Of a stretch of 64,000 bases of DNA, positions 52,385-61,859 are shown piece by piece (position 1 is the first letter of the stretch; every line of letters begins with the position of its first letter). The stretch is from Candidatus Peregrinibacteria bacterium (lineage in GTDB: Bacteria > Patescibacteriota > Gracilibacteria > UM-FILTER-43-11), in NCBI GenBank assembly GCA_016699515.1, contig CP064978.1, positions 806,001 to 870,000 on the forward strand, given 5' to 3'. The notes beneath the pieces are model-generated. The model was not told the DNA's origin and searched no databases. It saw only the letters and a program-made list of their open reading frames with translations. A program made the position numbers and the translations under genes.

Positions 52385-52720
52385 TTAGGCCACAGCCCCT
52401 TCTAACAAACTTGAAACAAATGCATTAAATGATTGATGCTTGGTTTTGGCGATATCAAGCGCCTTCAAATAGGTTTCTTCGGGGATTCGCAAAGGCACTT
52501 GCTTGGTTTTGTATTTAATAATGTCGGAACTTGGCATTGCGATGTTCTTTTTTTTACGCCGTTCCACCTCGGTTATAAAATAGGCATGATAGGCTTCAAT
52601 GGCCTTTTCAATGGTGTCGCCAAAATGATGAGCCTGAAAGGCAGGCACATAGGCCTCATACGCCTCCCCGGCCCCCTCGGAGATGTCGCTAATGATGATT
52701 CTGTAATGATTGGGATTCAT
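52385..52720 (-). CDS. hicB: HicB-family antitoxin
   Basis: 111 residues. The N-terminal partial RNase H-like HicB fold (GEAYEAYVPAFQAHHFGDTI, EKAIEAYHAYFITEVERRKK) is followed by a C-terminal ribbon-helix-helix segment (VPLRIPEETYLKALDIAKTK, then FNAFVSSLLEG). It lies 15 nt downstream of hicA, the usual toxin-antitoxin order, and probably represses the operon. Confidence 0.85.
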   Translation of the reverse strand: MNPNHYRIIISDISEGAGEAYEAYVPAFQAHHFGDTIEKAIEAYHAYFITEVERRKKKNIAMPSSDIIKYKTKQVPLRIPEETYLKALDIAKTKHQSFNAFVSSLLEGAVA

Positions 52721-52735
52721 TCTATTTAATAATGT

Positions 52736-52961
52736 CTAGAGTTTTAAAAGTTTTACCATCCGCTTTACATAAACGGCTTTTACTGAATTTTGATGGACCA
52801 CAATGGTGAGGATACGGCTTGCGGCGAAATATAAAGTGAGAAGACCCTACTGATTCACATTCGAACCCATAATGACCTAAAAATAATTCGATCCATTCAA
52901 AGGGGAATTTATTTTGCGCACCACGGATCATTTTCTCGAAACGCTTGTCTCGCTTAGTCAC
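52736..52961 (-). CDS. hicA: HicA-family mRNA interferase toxin (one frameshift)
   Basis: Double-stranded-RBD-like toxin. WIELFLGHYGFECESVGSSH with the active-site His in GSSHFIFRRKPYPHH. As given, the frame ends in an unusual tail. Removing one A from an A4 at about 52785 yields the family-like end SKAVYVKRMVKLLKL and a TAG at 52736-52738. This avoids crowding hicB. About 75 residues. The frameshift probably reflects sequence error. If real, it would inactivate the toxin. Confidence 0.8.
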
Positions 52962-53049
52962 TTGAATTCACTTAAAATACTATTAATCAAAATTATGATA
53001 TCAAAATGATATCATTTTGTCAAAGAATTTGTTGAGTTAAAAACCTCAT

Positions 53050-53200
53050 TTGGTCATTTCGACCGACCCCGGTGAACACTGGGAGAGCGGAGAAATCCCT
53101 TGAACATAAAGAAGGCGCGAATGATCATTCGCGCCTTCTTTGTTGATTCGATCGCAAAGGGATCTCTCCCCGCCTCGGGCGGGCGGTCGAGATGACAATG
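53050..53200. repeat. Inverted family F repeats around a 34-bp palindrome
   Basis: The left copy GTCATTTCGACCGACCCCGG ... GAGAAATCCC (53053-53100) and the right inverted copy (53158-53198, GAGATCTCTCC...GGTCGAGATGAC form) bracket AAAGAAGGCGCGAATGATCA..., a perfect palindrome at 53108-53141. The palindrome ends in TTCTTT and can terminate transcription from either side. No gene is seen in 52962-53207. Confidence 0.7.
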
Positions 53201-53207
53201 TATTGCA

Positions 53208-53488
53208 TTAGCCAACCCACCCTTTTTGCTTTAAATACTGTTCTGTTTTTTCATCATTTATTTTATACCCTTTTTCTAGTAAATTTTTTGTGTAGATTCT
53301 ATTGTAAAAAACGGGAATATTAACCAAAAAATACCAAAGCTACAAAATGTAAGAACCAAAGATATTGCTGTCCATACAATGTCACCTCTAAACAATGGCA
53401 CAAAAAAACCTACCAATAAAGTTGACCAGGAAAATCCAATTGGCACTTTTTTTATTAATCCTGAACTAGGATGTTTGAAGTTGAGCAT
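53208..53488 (-). CDS. Small membrane protein with cytosolic tail (one frameshift)
   Basis: MLNFKHPSSGLIKKVPIGFS is followed by two spans (WSTLLVGFFVPLFRGD; ISLVLTFCSFGIFWLIFPFF). The frame breaks in a T6 near 53310. The continuation in another frame reads YNRIYTKNLLEKGYKINDEK and QYLKQKGWVG to a TAA at 53208. Adding one T joins them (about 93 residues). The YNxxYxxxLLEKGY tail is common in small bacterial membrane proteins of unknown function. Confidence 0.6.
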
Positions 53489-53531
53489 ATTTTATAAATC
53501 ATTAGGATTTTGGTTTATTGTATCATAACAA

Positions 53532-56500
53532 CTAATTCCTATACTCTCCCCAATCTTTGATCCGCAAATCGTCGACGGAGTATTTTTCGATCGAGCGGAT
53601 CAGCGTTTTGGCCACTTGCACGTTGGTGATCAGCGGAACGCCGCGGTCGATGGCTTTGCGGCGGATGAAGTAGCCGTCGCTTTCTTCTTCTTGGGCGTAA
53701 CTAGTAGGAATGACGATTGCCATATCAATTTTTCGATCGTCTAGGTGGCCGGCGATGTTCGGGGTTTTTTTAACGGACACTTTGTGGAGCATGGTGTTTT
53801 TAATACCATATTGATTCAAAAATTCGGAGGTGTTTTTGGTGGCAAACAGGTTGTAGCCCATTTGAACCAATTTTTTGGCCGTGGGGAGCATATCCAATTT
53901 ATCTTCGGTGCGACCGACCGACAGCAAAATGTTCTTTTTGGGGAGCTTTCCGCCCACCGCGATGAATCCTTTTAAAAACGCTTCTTCTAAATCATCTCCA
54001 AAGCAAGCCACTTCTCCGGTCGAGGCCATTTCGACTCCCAATACCGGGTCGGCGCCTTTTAGGCGCGGAATGAGAATTGAGGGAATTTCACTCCCACATA
54101 ATCCAAGTCGACGGTTTGGTAGCGAACCGATTTGTCGACGTCCCCCACCATGGCGTTTACGGCAATTTCGATAAAATTTTGTTTGGTCACCTTTGAAACA
54201 AACGGGAACGAGCGACTGGCGCGCAGGTTACATTCAATCACTTTGATGTGGTTGTCTTTGGCCAAAAACTGAATGTTGAACGGGCCGGTTATTTATAATC
54301 CTTTGGCGATTTGTTTGCCGATTGTTTTTACGCGGCGGAGCGTTTCGAGATAGGTTTTTTGAGGAGGGAGCACAATGGTGGCATCCCCCGAATGAACTCC
54401 GGCGTTTTCAACATGTTCGCTGATGGCAAAAATGAGCACTTCGCCTTTGTGCGCTACGGCGTCCATTTCAATTTCGCGTGCGCCGACTTCGAATTTTGAA
54501 ATGACCACGGGCGCTTCGGTATTGATGCGAACTGCTTTCCCCAAAAAGTTTTGCAGTTCTTGATGATTATGCGCCACGCGCATGGCCGCCCCCGAAAGCA
54601 CGTAGCTGGGGCGCACCAAAACCGGATAACCCACTTTGTCGGCAAACTCGTAGGCATCTTTAATTTGAGTGAATGCGCGCCACTGGGGCTGATCCACTTT
54701 CAGCTCATCCAGCAAAGCCGAAAACTTATCGCGACTTTCCGCACGATCGATGTCCTTAACGGCGGTTCCCATGATTTTTACCTGATTCTGATCGAGTTTA
54801 GTGGCTAAGTTATTCGGAATCTGACCGCCCATCGACACCACCACTCCGTTCGGTTTTTCTTTATCGTGAATGTCGAGCACGCGCTCCAAACTGAGTTCGT
54901 CAAAATAGAGCTTGTCGCATTCGTCAAAGTCGGTGCTCACCGTTTCGGGATTGTAGTTGATCATGATCGACTCGTAGCCCTTTTTGTGGAGGGTCTTTAC
55001 TGTGTTTACACAGCACCAATCGAATTCTACCGACGATCCAATACAATAAGGCCCCGAACCGAGCACAATCGCCTTCTTGAGTTTGGAGTTTGGAGTTTGG
55101 AGTTTAGAATTTTCAAATGAAATGTCGTCTTGTTTTCCCCAGTAGGTCAGATACAGATAATTGGTTTTGGCGGGGAACTCGGCTCCCAAGGTATCGATTT
55201 GTTTCACCACGGGCACTACTCCTAATTTTTTGCGGTGATCGCGCACTAAACTCTCGTGTGAATTCACTTTGAGCGCAATTTGCTTATCCGAAAATCCCGC
55301 TTTCTTTACTTTTTCCATGAACGGCTGATCGATAGATTTGAGCGTTTTGGCTTTTTCGATCTGCTTTGCAATTGTGCGGATATTTTTGAGTTTGTGCAAA
55401 AACCACTCGTCGATTCCAGTGAGTTTATGAAGTTTTTCAACGGTGTAACCGTCATCGAGCGCCTGCGCCAAAGCAAACACTCGCTTGGGGGTGGGCACCG
55501 ATACCGCCTTTTCAACGGAATCAAATTCAAAGGTGTCGGGCTCAAGCCCGTAAGCCCCCACCTGAATCATGCGCAGCCCTTTTTGGAGCACCTCTTCGAA
55601 CGAGCGGCCCAGCGCCATGATTTCCCCGACCGATTTCATTTCGGAGGTGATTTCGTCACTCACTTTGCGGAATTTGTTCAGGTCCCAGCGCGGAATTTTA
55701 AGGGCCACGTAATCGAGCGCCGGTTCAAAACAGGCCGACGTTTTTTGGGTGACGGCGTTTTTGAGTTCAGGCAACGAGTATCCTAATCCTAATTTGGCGG
55801 CCACGTACGCCAGTGGATAACCCGTGGCTTTAGAGGCCAAGGCCGACGAGCGACTGAGGCGCGCGTTCACTTCGATCACGCGGTAGTCATCGGAATCGGG
55901 GTCGAGCGCGTATTGAATGTTGCACTCCCCCACAATTCCCAAATGACGGATGACCTTGATGGCGATGTTGCGAAGCTTTTGGTATTCGTGATTCGTGAGT
56001 GTTTGACTAGGCGCGATTACGATCGATTCCCCAGTGTGAATGCCCAGTGGATCAAAGTTTTCCATATTGCAAACCGTGATGCAGTTGTCTTTGGCGTCTC
56101 GCACCACTTCGTATTCAATCTCTTTCCATCCTTTCAAATATTCTTCGATGAGCACTTGAGGCGAATTGGCAAAGGCTTTTCCTAAAACGGCGTCGAGTTC
56201 TTTTTGATTTTTTGCCACGCCCGAACCGAGCCCTCCCAAGGCAAATGCCGCACGGACCATCACCGGAAAGCCGATCACCACGACCGCTTTTTTGGCTTGG
56301 GCCAAGTTGGGCCACGCAATGGAATGCAGCACGCTGACATTAATTTTTTGGAGCGCCTTGTTGCATAGTTCACGATCCTCGGTGCGTTGAATCAATTTGA
56401 CCGGGGTGCCCAACACTTGCACGTTGTACTTTTTAAGAATGCCTAGTTCGTCCAACTGCACGCCGCAATTGAGCGCCGTTTGCCCCCCAAAGCTCAGCGC

Positions 56501-56755
56501 AATCGCATCGGGTTTTTCTTTTTGAATTACTTTTTCGACAAACTGAGGATTGACCAGAAAAAAATAAATCTTGTCGGCTAGCCCTTTTGAGGTTTGGTTG
56601 GTGGCAATGTTCGGATTGATTAAAATAACTTTCTTTCCCTCTTCTTTAAACGCTTTGATCGCTTGCGACCCGGAATAATCGAACTCACCTGCTTCGCCGA
56701 TTTTGAGGGCACCGGAACCGAGGAGGAGGATTTTTTTAACTGCTTTTTTATTCAT
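53532..56755 (-). CDS. carB: Carbamoyl-phosphate synthase large chain (frameshifts near the 3' end)
   Basis: Makes carbamoyl phosphate for pyrimidines and arginine. Two ATP-grasp halves: KKILLLGSGALKIGEAGEFD starts the first, AIVLGSGPYCIGSSVEFDW the second. LIEEYLKGWKEIEYEVVRDA and ISKFEVGAREIEMDAVAHKG are the grasp loops. The frame breaks near 54290 and near 54050. The pieces IKVIECNLRASRSFPFVSKV and GVEMASTGEVACFGDDLEEA rejoin the C-terminal MGS-like domain, ending EYRN. About 1075 residues, normal. Between the halves is an insert NSKLQTPNSKLK encoded by an 8-bp tandem repeat. carA is not in the window. Confidence 0.93.
55079..55113. repeat. 8-bp tandem repeat inside carB
   Basis: GTTTGGAG is repeated about four times, read in frame on the minus strand as SKLQTPNSKL between the two CarB halves. 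Confidence 0.75.
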
Positions 56756-56761
56756 GATACT

Positions 56762-56845
56762 TAGAGGGTGTAGGGTGTAGTTTGTAGGGTGTAGCAGTTG
56801 CCATTGGATAGTTACTGCCTACGCCCTACACCCTACGTCCTTAAT
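56762..56845. repeat. Intergenic hairpin repeat, family A
   Basis: GGGTGTAGGGTGTAGTTTGTAGGGTGTAG faces CTGCCTACGCCCTACACCCTACG. After it, 56855-56893 contains AAAGCAAGG...CCTGCTTT followed by GCGGTTTTTT, a possible weak terminator. The rest up to the next gene shows nothing. Confidence 0.55.
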
Positions 56846-57018
56846 TAGGATATAAAAAAAGCAAGGTTACCCCCTGCTTTCGCGGTTTTTTAAGTAAAAT
56901 TCGATGAATGAGGTGAATGTTGTTTTCATGATTCCTAAGCAGTTTAATGATTTTTAAAATGATTTTCAATTAATTTTTAATCCATGTGGTGTTACAATTT
57001 ATTGGTAAAATATGCACT

Positions 57019-57658
57019 ATGAAGTTATTGCCCTATACTCACTCTGCCATCAAAAAAGTTGCTGCGTTTTTGAGTCAAGGTAACATTGTTGCTCATCCTG
57101 CCGACACCTGCTTTGGGTTGGCGGGTGATTTGATGAATCCTGACGCATTTAAAAAATTCAAAAATCAAAGGCCGCGATGCCCACAAACCGATGAGCATCA
57201 TGCTGCCCGTTACCCAATTGCCTCACTTGGAAGCGTACGCTGAAATGGATGATTTTGCCCGTATGGTCAGCGAACGTCTTTTGCCCGGCCCTGTTACCCT
57301 ACTTCTTCCTAGAGGGGCCAAAATTCCCACTTTTTATTTTCCCGACACTCCTGTTATCGGCATTCGTGTGCCCATGCATCAGTTGTCTCAAGACCTGCTC
57401 ACCTACTTTAATGGGCCACTGATTACTACGAGTGCCAACTTAACCGGTCAGCCTATTTATTTTCATCACGAAGCGGTGATGGACCATTTTGCTGATCATG
57501 CCTATCAGCCCGAATGGGTTTTAGAAGGCACATGCGACGAACACCAAAAAGCCTCGACGGTTTTAAAGGTACTCAAGGATTCCGTTCAAATTTATCGCGA
57601 AGGCCCGCTCGGCAAACATGAGCTCGAGGCGATTTTAGGGTGCGAAGTGAGCGAATAG
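57019..57658 (+). CDS. Sua5/YciO/YrdC-family protein (one frameshift)
   Basis: Threonylcarbamoyl-AMP synthase family (t6A37 in tRNA). The start was placed at ATG 57019 (MKLLPYTHSAIKKVAAFLSQ) followed by GNIVAHPADTCFGLAGDLMN. The frame breaks in the A-rich run near 57165; KGRDAHKPMSIMLPV can be read across. The rest has ERLLPGPVTLLLPRG, VIGIRVPMHQLS, GPLITTSANLTGQPI and ASTVLKV. About 213 residues, the short YrdC-like form. Confidence 0.88.
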
Positions 57659-57659
57659 A

Positions 57660-58121
57660 TTATTTTCCTACCGGGTGACGCTTGCGATACTCCCCCCAAA
57701 GGCCGCGGATGATGGTTGCCAGTGCGCGACGTCTTTTTTGCAACGCCTCAGTGGGCTCGCCTGAATTAGCATGTTCTTGATGACTCTGAAACGCACCGTC
57801 TTCACTCACTTTTATAGTTTCATTCAGTTCTCGCCCTCCTCCCACCGCCGAGTATTCATAGCCCCCTTCGGTTTGTGGAAGAATAAGTTTAATACTTGAT
57901 GGTGCCGGATCATTATTATTATTGACCATCAAAACACACTCGCTTTCCCCACCGTGAAAGTGCACTTCATGTAAAGGGGAAAATTCTTCAATGCTTTCTA
58001 ACGATGCTTCGACATTCGGCGGAACGATTTGATCAGCTTGCGCTGCGTAGTTGGGGCCAGCAGGTCTGAATGCTCCGTACGACAACGCAGCACATAAAGC
58101 GATTTTTAGGGGGGCTTTCAT
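57660..58121 (-). CDS. Secreted hypothetical protein, 153 aa
   Basis: Signal peptide MKAPLKIALCAALSYGAFRP with cleavage near YAAQ. The mature part is acidic (EASLESIEEF, HGGESECVLMVNNNND), with a basic C-terminal helix (ALQKRRRALATIIRGLWGEY). No family recognised. It starts 55 nt after the stop of the next upstream minus-strand gene and may share its transcript. Convergent with the sua5-like gene. Confidence 0.65.
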   Translation of the reverse strand: MKAPLKIALCAALSYGAFRPAGPNYAAQADQIVPPNVEASLESIEEFSPLHEVHFHGGESECVLMVNNNNDPAPSSIKLILPQTEGGYEYSAVGGGRELNETIKVSEDGAFQSHQEHANSGEPTEALQKRRRALATIIRGLWGEYRKRHPVGK

Positions 58122-58175
58122 AGGGTTATGTTCTACAAAATAAAGGGCAGGTAAGAATCGTATAAACGACTTTAC

Positions 58176-58697
58176 TTATTTTGAAGCAACAGGGCCGGAA
58201 TTCAATAGTTTATCTGCAGTATTGCGTACGCTTTTGCATAGCTCCACGCATCTTTCACTAGCTTCTATCGCAGCACGATCAGGATTGACCATATCCACTT
58301 CAGCAACGCCACAATTCATGTCAAAGTATTGACCGTCAGCGTTCGCCGCTACCATGCCGTCGCCACAGCCTTCATCACCGGTTGTTGCTACGTATTCTAC
58401 TATTTTTCCACTTTTACTAGGCATTTTTACATAACTAGTTTTTCCATCGATTCCTGCAGCGCATGTACTGTCTGCATTGGTTTTTACTGGCATTCCATCA
58501 AGACCTTCGAAAGTACCCTCTGGAGTAGCGAATGAAGTGAATTGGGGTGCAGTGCTTTTTTTATTCAAATCACCACAAACAGCTTCAACGGATGCCCTTG
58601 TGTCATCTGCTGCTTGTTCTGGAGACTTCTTTAATGTTGACATCGATAATGCTCCTGCCATTGCCAATGCTGGTAATACTTTATCTAAAGTGAACAT
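58176..58697 (-). CDS. Secreted hypothetical protein, 173 aa
   Basis: MFTLDKVLPALAMAGALSMS is a weak signal peptide. The mature part has six cysteines (AVCGDL, STCAAG, EGCGDG, MNCGVA, ERCVELCKS), consistent with disulfides outside the cell. It is driven by a strong TTGACA-16-TATAAT promoter. It resembles the 28975 gene in size, export and promoter but not in clear sequence identity. No family recognised. Confidence 0.65.
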   Translation of the reverse strand: MFTLDKVLPALAMAGALSMSTLKKSPEQAADDTRASVEAVCGDLNKKSTAPQFTSFATPEGTFEGLDGMPVKTNADSTCAAGIDGKTSYVKMPSKSGKIVEYVATTGDEGCGDGMVAANADGQYFDMNCGVAEVDMVNPDRAAIEASERCVELCKSVRNTADKLLNSGPVASK

Positions 58698-58731
58698 AAT
58701 GAAATTCTATTAGGAAATTATAATTGTGTAT

Positions 58732-58759
58732 ATTATATTTAAATTTTTATTTATGTCAA
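58732..58759 (-). promoter_or_regulatory. Promoter TTGACA-16-TATAAT
   Basis: Minus strand: TTGACA (58759-58754), 16 nt AT-only spacer, TATAAT (58737-58732), about 35 nt before ATG 58697. Confidence 0.85.
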
Positions 58760-58880
58760 GCTCTTCTTAAATTGCAATGGGTCAAGATACGAATAAACCG
58801 CCGGGGAACGAATGGAAAAGCAGATTGCTTGCCAGTCAACGGGCGGTTTAAGTGGGTTTTAAATAATGAATCGGACCTAA

Positions 58881-59117
58881 TTATTGGTCGCTACTTTCAT
58901 TCGATGAGGGTTGAGCCGTTTGTGCCACTTTGGCACTGCCCGGATTTTCTGACGCGGAGAGTTTGTCAATTTGTGCCCAAGTTAAAGCGGCCCCAAATGA
59001 AAACGCAAGCAATATGGCAGTTCGAGTGGAAGTTTCTAGATCACTGTGTCGCTCTACCCAACCCGCATAGGTCATATCATCTTGGCCTTCTGGGGCATTT
59101 ATTCTATTTGCGTTCAT
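58881..59117 (-). CDS. Small membrane-anchored hypothetical protein
   Basis: 78 residues: a polar N-terminus (MNANRINAPEGQDDMTYAGW), one hydrophobic segment (TAILLAFSFGAALTWAQI) and a Ser/Ala-rich tail. The good promoter upstream (59151-59178) supports expression. No family recognised. The 58760-58880 spacer shows no other gene. Confidence 0.55.
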   Translation of the reverse strand: MNANRINAPEGQDDMTYAGWVERHSDLETSTRTAILLAFSFGAALTWAQIDKLSASENPGSAKVAQTAQPSSNESSDQ

Positions 59118-59150
59118 ATTGATCGAATTAAATGACTATAAAGTTTTTTT

Positions 59151-59178
59151 ATTATATTTCTTTTTTGAATTTCGTCAA
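59151..59178 (-). promoter_or_regulatory. Promoter TTGACG-16-TATAAT
   Basis: Minus strand: TTGACG (59178-59173), 16 nt, TATAAT (59156-59151), 33 nt before ATG 59117. Confidence 0.8.
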
Positions 59179-59253
59179 GTAGTCTTTTAAGTTCCCCTAA
59201 TGCTCAATACGGTTTTATGATACATTATTTTCCGTTATTTACCACCCTTTTTT

Positions 59254-61036
59254 ATGTACCGAACCCACACGTGCGGACAATTACGACTGACTGATCAAGG
59301 CACCACGGTTACTTTGAGCGGATGGGTGCATCGAAGGCGCGATCATGGCGGGCTGATTTTTATTGATTTGCGCGATCGCTATGGGCTTACTCAAATTGTT
59401 TTAGATCCTGCTCATCATGCCGAAGCTCATCAACTTGCCGAAGGCGTACGCAGCGAATACGTTTTGAAAGTGACCGGCGAAGTGCGAAAACGCATGGACG
59501 GACAAGCGAATGCAAACATGGATACCGGTGAAATTGAAGTGTACATCGATGAATTGACCGTTTTGAACGCCGCCAAAACTCCTCCGTTTGAAATTGATCA
59601 AGAAAAAACCGTGAACGAAGAATTGCGGCTGCAATATCGTTATTTGGACCTGCGCAAAACACGCATGCAAACCAACTTGATCACCCCGCCATAAAATAAC
59701 CCAGCGCATTCGTGAGTACCTTTCGGGAGAAGGGTTTATTGAAATTGAAACGCCGATTTTGATCAAAAGGAACGCCGGAAGGAAGCCGAGAATATTTGGT
59801 GCCGTCACGCCTTTATCCCGGAAACTTTTATGTGCTTCCGCAAAGCCCACAACAACTGAAACAACTTTCGATGGTGGCGGGTTTTGATAAGTATTTTCAG
59901 ATCGCGCGCTGTTTTCGCGATGAAGATCAGCGTGGGGATCGCCAGCCGGAGTTTACACAACTCGATATGGAATTATCGTTTGTGCGACAAGAAGACGTTC
60001 GTGCTGTTAACGAAAAACTATTGATTGAACTTACCAAGGCGATGGCTCCCCACAAAACCATTCAATCCATGCCATTTCCCGTGATGACCTGGCGCGAAGC
60101 GATGGCGAAGTATGGTTCCGATAAACCGGATATTCGTTTTGATATGCCGATTGTGGATGTGTCCGAAGCGGTGAAAGACTCAGATTTTAAAGTGTTCAGC
60201 GCAGCGGTTCAAAACGGAGGAATTGTGAACGCTCTACGCGTAGAGGGCGCAGCCGATTGGCCACGCAGCGAAATCGATAAATTTGAGGAGCTTGCCAAAA
60301 CTCATGGCGCTAAAGGATTGGCCTATTTTGTTTACAAAGAAGATGAAATTAAATCGCCGATCGCTAAATTTTTGAATGAAGCCATTATTCAAAAGATTAC
60401 TGAGCTGACCGGAGCCAAGGCGGGTGATATTGTGTTTTTGGAGCCGACACCTTTGTAACCGCCAGTGAAGCCTTGGGGCAAATTCGTTTAGCCTGTGCTC
60501 GCAAGCTCGATTTGATCGACCCGAATGTGTTTGCGTATTTGTGGGTGAATGAGTTCCCGATGTTTGAGCGAGATAGCGAAAGTGGCGCACTTGCTGCTAT
60601 GCATCATCCGTTCACACGGCCGATGGATGAAGATCGTGAGAAACTTAATACCGAGCCCGAAAAGGCGCGTGCGATTGCCTATGACATTGTGCTCAATGGA
60701 AACGAGATCGGCGGCGGAAGCATTCGGATTCATGAGCGCTCTTTGCAGCAGCAAATTTTTGATTTACTTGGCATTCAGCCCGAAGATGCCCAGCGGCGTT
60801 TTGGCCACATGCTGGAGGCGTTTGAATACGGTGCTCCTCCGCATGGCGGAATCGCCTGGGGAATCGATCGGCTGGTGATGTTGTTTGTTGACGAACCGAA
60901 CATCCGTGAAGTCATTGCTTATCCTAAAGATCAAAAAGCACGCGATTTGATGCTGGGAGCCCCTTCACCCATGCCGGATGCCACGCTCAACGAAGCGAAT
61001 GTAAAACCGATTAACCTTCGATCGCCAGAGCACTAG
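59254..61036 (+). CDS. aspS: Aspartyl-tRNA synthetase (two or more frameshifts)
   Basis: Bacterial-type AspRS. The N-terminal OB domain reads YRTHTCGQLRLTDQGTTVTL, GWVHRRRDHGGLIFIDLRDR and LRLQYRYLDLRK. The frame breaks at about 59690 (around CCCCGCC) and once more before VPSRLYPGNFYVLPQSPQQL (about 59790), then again near 60455. Motif 2 is FQIARCFRDEDQRGDRQPEF; the GAD insertion domain follows; motif 3 is APPHGGIAWGIDRLVMLFVD. About 594 residues in total, normal. All lesions are simple indels. Confidence 0.92.
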
Positions 61037-61090
61037 CTCACTGGATCACTCGTCCGCCGCGGCGGACTTGATCACCAAGCCACTAAACTC
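61027..61090. repeat. Family C repeat before the four-helix-bundle gene
   Basis: TCACTGGATCACTCGTCCGCCGCGGCGGACTTGATCACC: a GTCCGCCGCGGCGGAC palindrome inside atcactgg/gatcac words. A close relative of 3393-3435. Confidence 0.6.
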
Positions 61091-61142
61091 CCAACCATTC
61101 AAATAAGTTGCTCGCTCGTATTATTTTTTTAGCCCCACTTTT

Positions 61143-61502
61143 ATGAGCACCTTATTTAGAAACTCTTTGAAACAAAAAATGGACCAATATATTCATTTTG
61201 CTTATGGGATCTCTAAGCAATTTCCTCGAGATGAATTATATGGAGTCACTTCTCAATTTCGACGATCATCTCTTTCGGTAATTCTGAATTATATAGAAGG
61301 TTATGCAAGACGCACCCTTGGTTCACAACTGAATTTTTTTAGAATTTCTTATGGATCCCTGAAAGAATCTGAGTATTTATTTGATTTCTGTTACAAGGAA
61401 AATTATTTATCACAAGATGAATTCAAGGAAGGTTCTTTGCTCGCTGACGAAATTGGTGCTATGTTGTGGAGTGAAATTAACGCATTGGAAGCGAAGCAGT
61501 GA
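61143..61502 (+). CDS. Four-helix-bundle (23S rRNA intervening-sequence type) protein
   Basis: 119 residues with the family pattern: FAYGISKQFPRDELYGVTSQ, FRRSSLSVILNYIEGYAR, SQLNFFRISYGSLKESEYLF and EIGAMLWSEINALE. The family is frequent and multicopy in CPR genomes, of unknown function. AT-rich. Family C words lie on both sides (61027-61090 and 61500-61540), suggesting a repeat-linked unit that moves. Confidence 0.9.
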   Translation: MSTLFRNSLKQKMDQYIHFAYGISKQFPRDELYGVTSQFRRSSLSVILNYIEGYARRTLGSQLNFFRISYGSLKESEYLFDFCYKENYLSQDEFKEGSLLADEIGAMLWSEINALEAKQ

Positions 61503-61540
61503 TCCAGTGATCCAGCGCAGCGAGTGATCCAATGCCACAT
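61500..61540. repeat. Family C repeat after the four-helix-bundle gene
   Basis: GTGATCCAGTGATCCAGCGC then AGCGAGTGATCCAATG: the inverse of the atcactggatcac words before the gene. Confidence 0.55.
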
Positions 61541-61544
61541 CAAT

Positions 61545-61859
61545 ATGGCAAAAGAGTTATCAGAAATGACCACCGACGAAAAGTTGGATTTGCTGATTAA
61601 ATACCAGCGCAGCGCTCGGCATTGGGCCGCCTTTAGGGGGATTATGAGCTTTCTGGTCTTTTTTATTTTTATCGTCCTACCGCTGATCGCAAGTTTTTAT
61701 TTGGTTGATTACATTCGGCAAAACGTCGATTTGGACGCTATGAAGGTACAATATCAAGAGGCACTCAGTGGATTCGGTAGTTTAAAAGAAAACTCCGATC
61801 GACTCAATGGACTTGAAGGTGTTGATATTGAAGGGCTTTTAAACCAAATTGGTCAATAG
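61545..61859 (+). CDS. Single-span membrane protein, 104 aa
   Basis: ATG 61545 (MAKELSEMTTDEKLDLLIKY) is preferred to an upstream GTG inside the repeat. One membrane span (GIMSFLVFFIFIVLPLIASF) is followed by an acidic, possibly coiled exterior or cytosolic part (AMKVQYQEALSGFGSLKENS). No family recognised. Its 3' end overlaps the convergent tgt by about 21 bp. Confidence 0.65.
   Translation: MAKELSEMTTDEKLDLLIKYQRSARHWAAFRGIMSFLVFFIFIVLPLIASFYLVDYIRQNVDLDAMKVQYQEALSGFGSLKENSDRLNGLEGVDIEGLLNQIGQ

Noticed and set aside
13118..56845. CRISPR arrays suggested by repeated words
   Set aside because: The words are inverted within single spacers and are not regularly spaced direct repeats with unique spacers. 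No cas genes are seen.
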